NCBI RefSeq assembly: GCF_036178845.1
Contig: NZ_CP108070.1
Location: 2,046,001 to 2,110,000, forward strand
Reading direction: 5' to 3'
Source: Streptomyces sp. NBC_00271
Lineage (GTDB): Bacteria > Actinomycetota > Actinomycetes > Streptomycetales > Streptomycetaceae
Length of the DNA: 64,000 bases
The translations under genes were made by a program, and so were the position numbers. Positions 63,739-64,000 of the stretch are shown here, in pieces. The notes below the pieces were generated by a model. That model saw only the letters and a list, made by a program, of their open reading frames with translations. It was not told the DNA's origin and did no database searches. Within the stretch, counting starts at the first letter, position 1; each line of letters starts with the position of its first letter.

Positions 63739-64000
63739 TCACTCTGCGTTTTTCTCTATGAGTTCGATGAGATTTCCCTCGGGGTCGGTGACCCAGGCCA
63801 TGCGAATACCGGGTTCGGGGGAAGGACCCGGTTTCATGGCCTCGCCCGCTCCGTGCGCCACCAAGGCCGCGTAGACGGGGTCGAGTTCCGCGGTGGTGAC
63901 CGCGAAGTGCCCGTATCCCTCGGTGAGGGCGGCGGTCAGCGGGTCCGGGGCCCGCAGCCCCGGCGCGGATCCGGGCCTGGCGAGGAGTTCGATCCGCCAG
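63739..64000 (-). CDS. VOC/glyoxalase-like protein, 3' part
   Basis: The frame enters from the right edge and stops at 63739. The visible 86 residues include WRIELLARPG, YGHFAVTTAELDPVYAALVA and MAWVTDPEGNLIELIEK, the closing strand with the metal-ligand Glu of VOC proteins. It may act on a toxic electrophile. The gap to the MFS start is 11 bp, so the two are one transcript. Confidence 0.85.
   Translation of the reverse strand, partial: WRIELLARPGSAPGLRAPDPLTAALTEGYGHFAVTTAELDPVYAALVAHGAGEAMKPGPSPEPGIRMAWVTDPEGNLIELIEKNAE

Overview
The window is high-GC actinobacterial chromosome, almost certainly Streptomyces. The evidence is strong third-position G/C, GTG starts, many 4-base ATGA overlaps, a gas-vesicle-type gene pair, a GH75 chitosanase, an ECF42 sigma factor with DGPF proteins, and a dense set of one-component regulators (TetR, LysR, PadR, MarR, GntR, PucR). 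No rRNA, tRNA, CRISPR array or origin was seen. All assignments come from reading the sequence; no database search was run.

Layout. 1-1492: end of a gas vesicle cluster (GvpY-like, GvpZ-like). 1.5-7.5 kb: accessory stretch with a broken zinc-finger/helicase-associated gene, a SpoIIE-type phosphatase with a DUF6233-like N-terminal extension, two small related proteins, and 1.8 kb of lower-GC DNA with no convincing gene. 7.6-9.7 kb: dhaKLM dihydroxyacetone kinase operon. 9.9-16.1 kb: TetR/SDR pair with a palindromic operator, chitosanase, FN3 lipoprotein, LysR, a secreted protein, PadR. 16.2-19.9 kb: FadH-type reductase, PrmC-like methyltransferase and MarR, with related dyads at two promoters. 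19.9-35.2 kb: ordinary metabolic genes (GNAT, quinone oxidoreductase, sulfite-oxidase-like pair, universal stress protein, PucR, esterase, PI-PLC-like, serine hydrolase, GntR, hydrolase, methyltransferase, GH13).

35.4-47.0 kb is the most striking region. A 2,475-residue secreted RHS protein ends in a short domain that reads as a SAM-dependent methyltransferase. A 122-aa gene begins 2 nt after its stop and is the likely immunity gene. A decayed copy of the RHS linker lies just beyond it, the usual footprint of toxin-cassette exchange. A divergent FG-GAP/VCBS surface protein shares the 415-bp promoter region.

47.4-50.4 kb holds an IS110 remnant, a hydrolase and a frameshifted Tat-exported protein. 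50.7-59.7 kb is a divergent catabolic cluster (SDR, HisD/HpsN-like dehydrogenase, extradiol-type VOC dioxygenase, fumarylacetoacetase-like hydrolase; then ABM, flavin hydroxylase, amidohydrolase, cyclase, FAD oxidase). It probably degraded an aromatic compound but is decaying: the hydrolase carries an in-frame TAA, and a deletion has fused the oxidase to an SDR tail. 59.7-64 kb: an ECF42/DGPF operon with a recognisable promoter, a twice-frameshifted MFS transporter, and a partial VOC gene at the edge.

Short imperfect tandem repeats sit at the 3' ends of several genes (9.7, 14.6, 23.2 and 24.9 kb).
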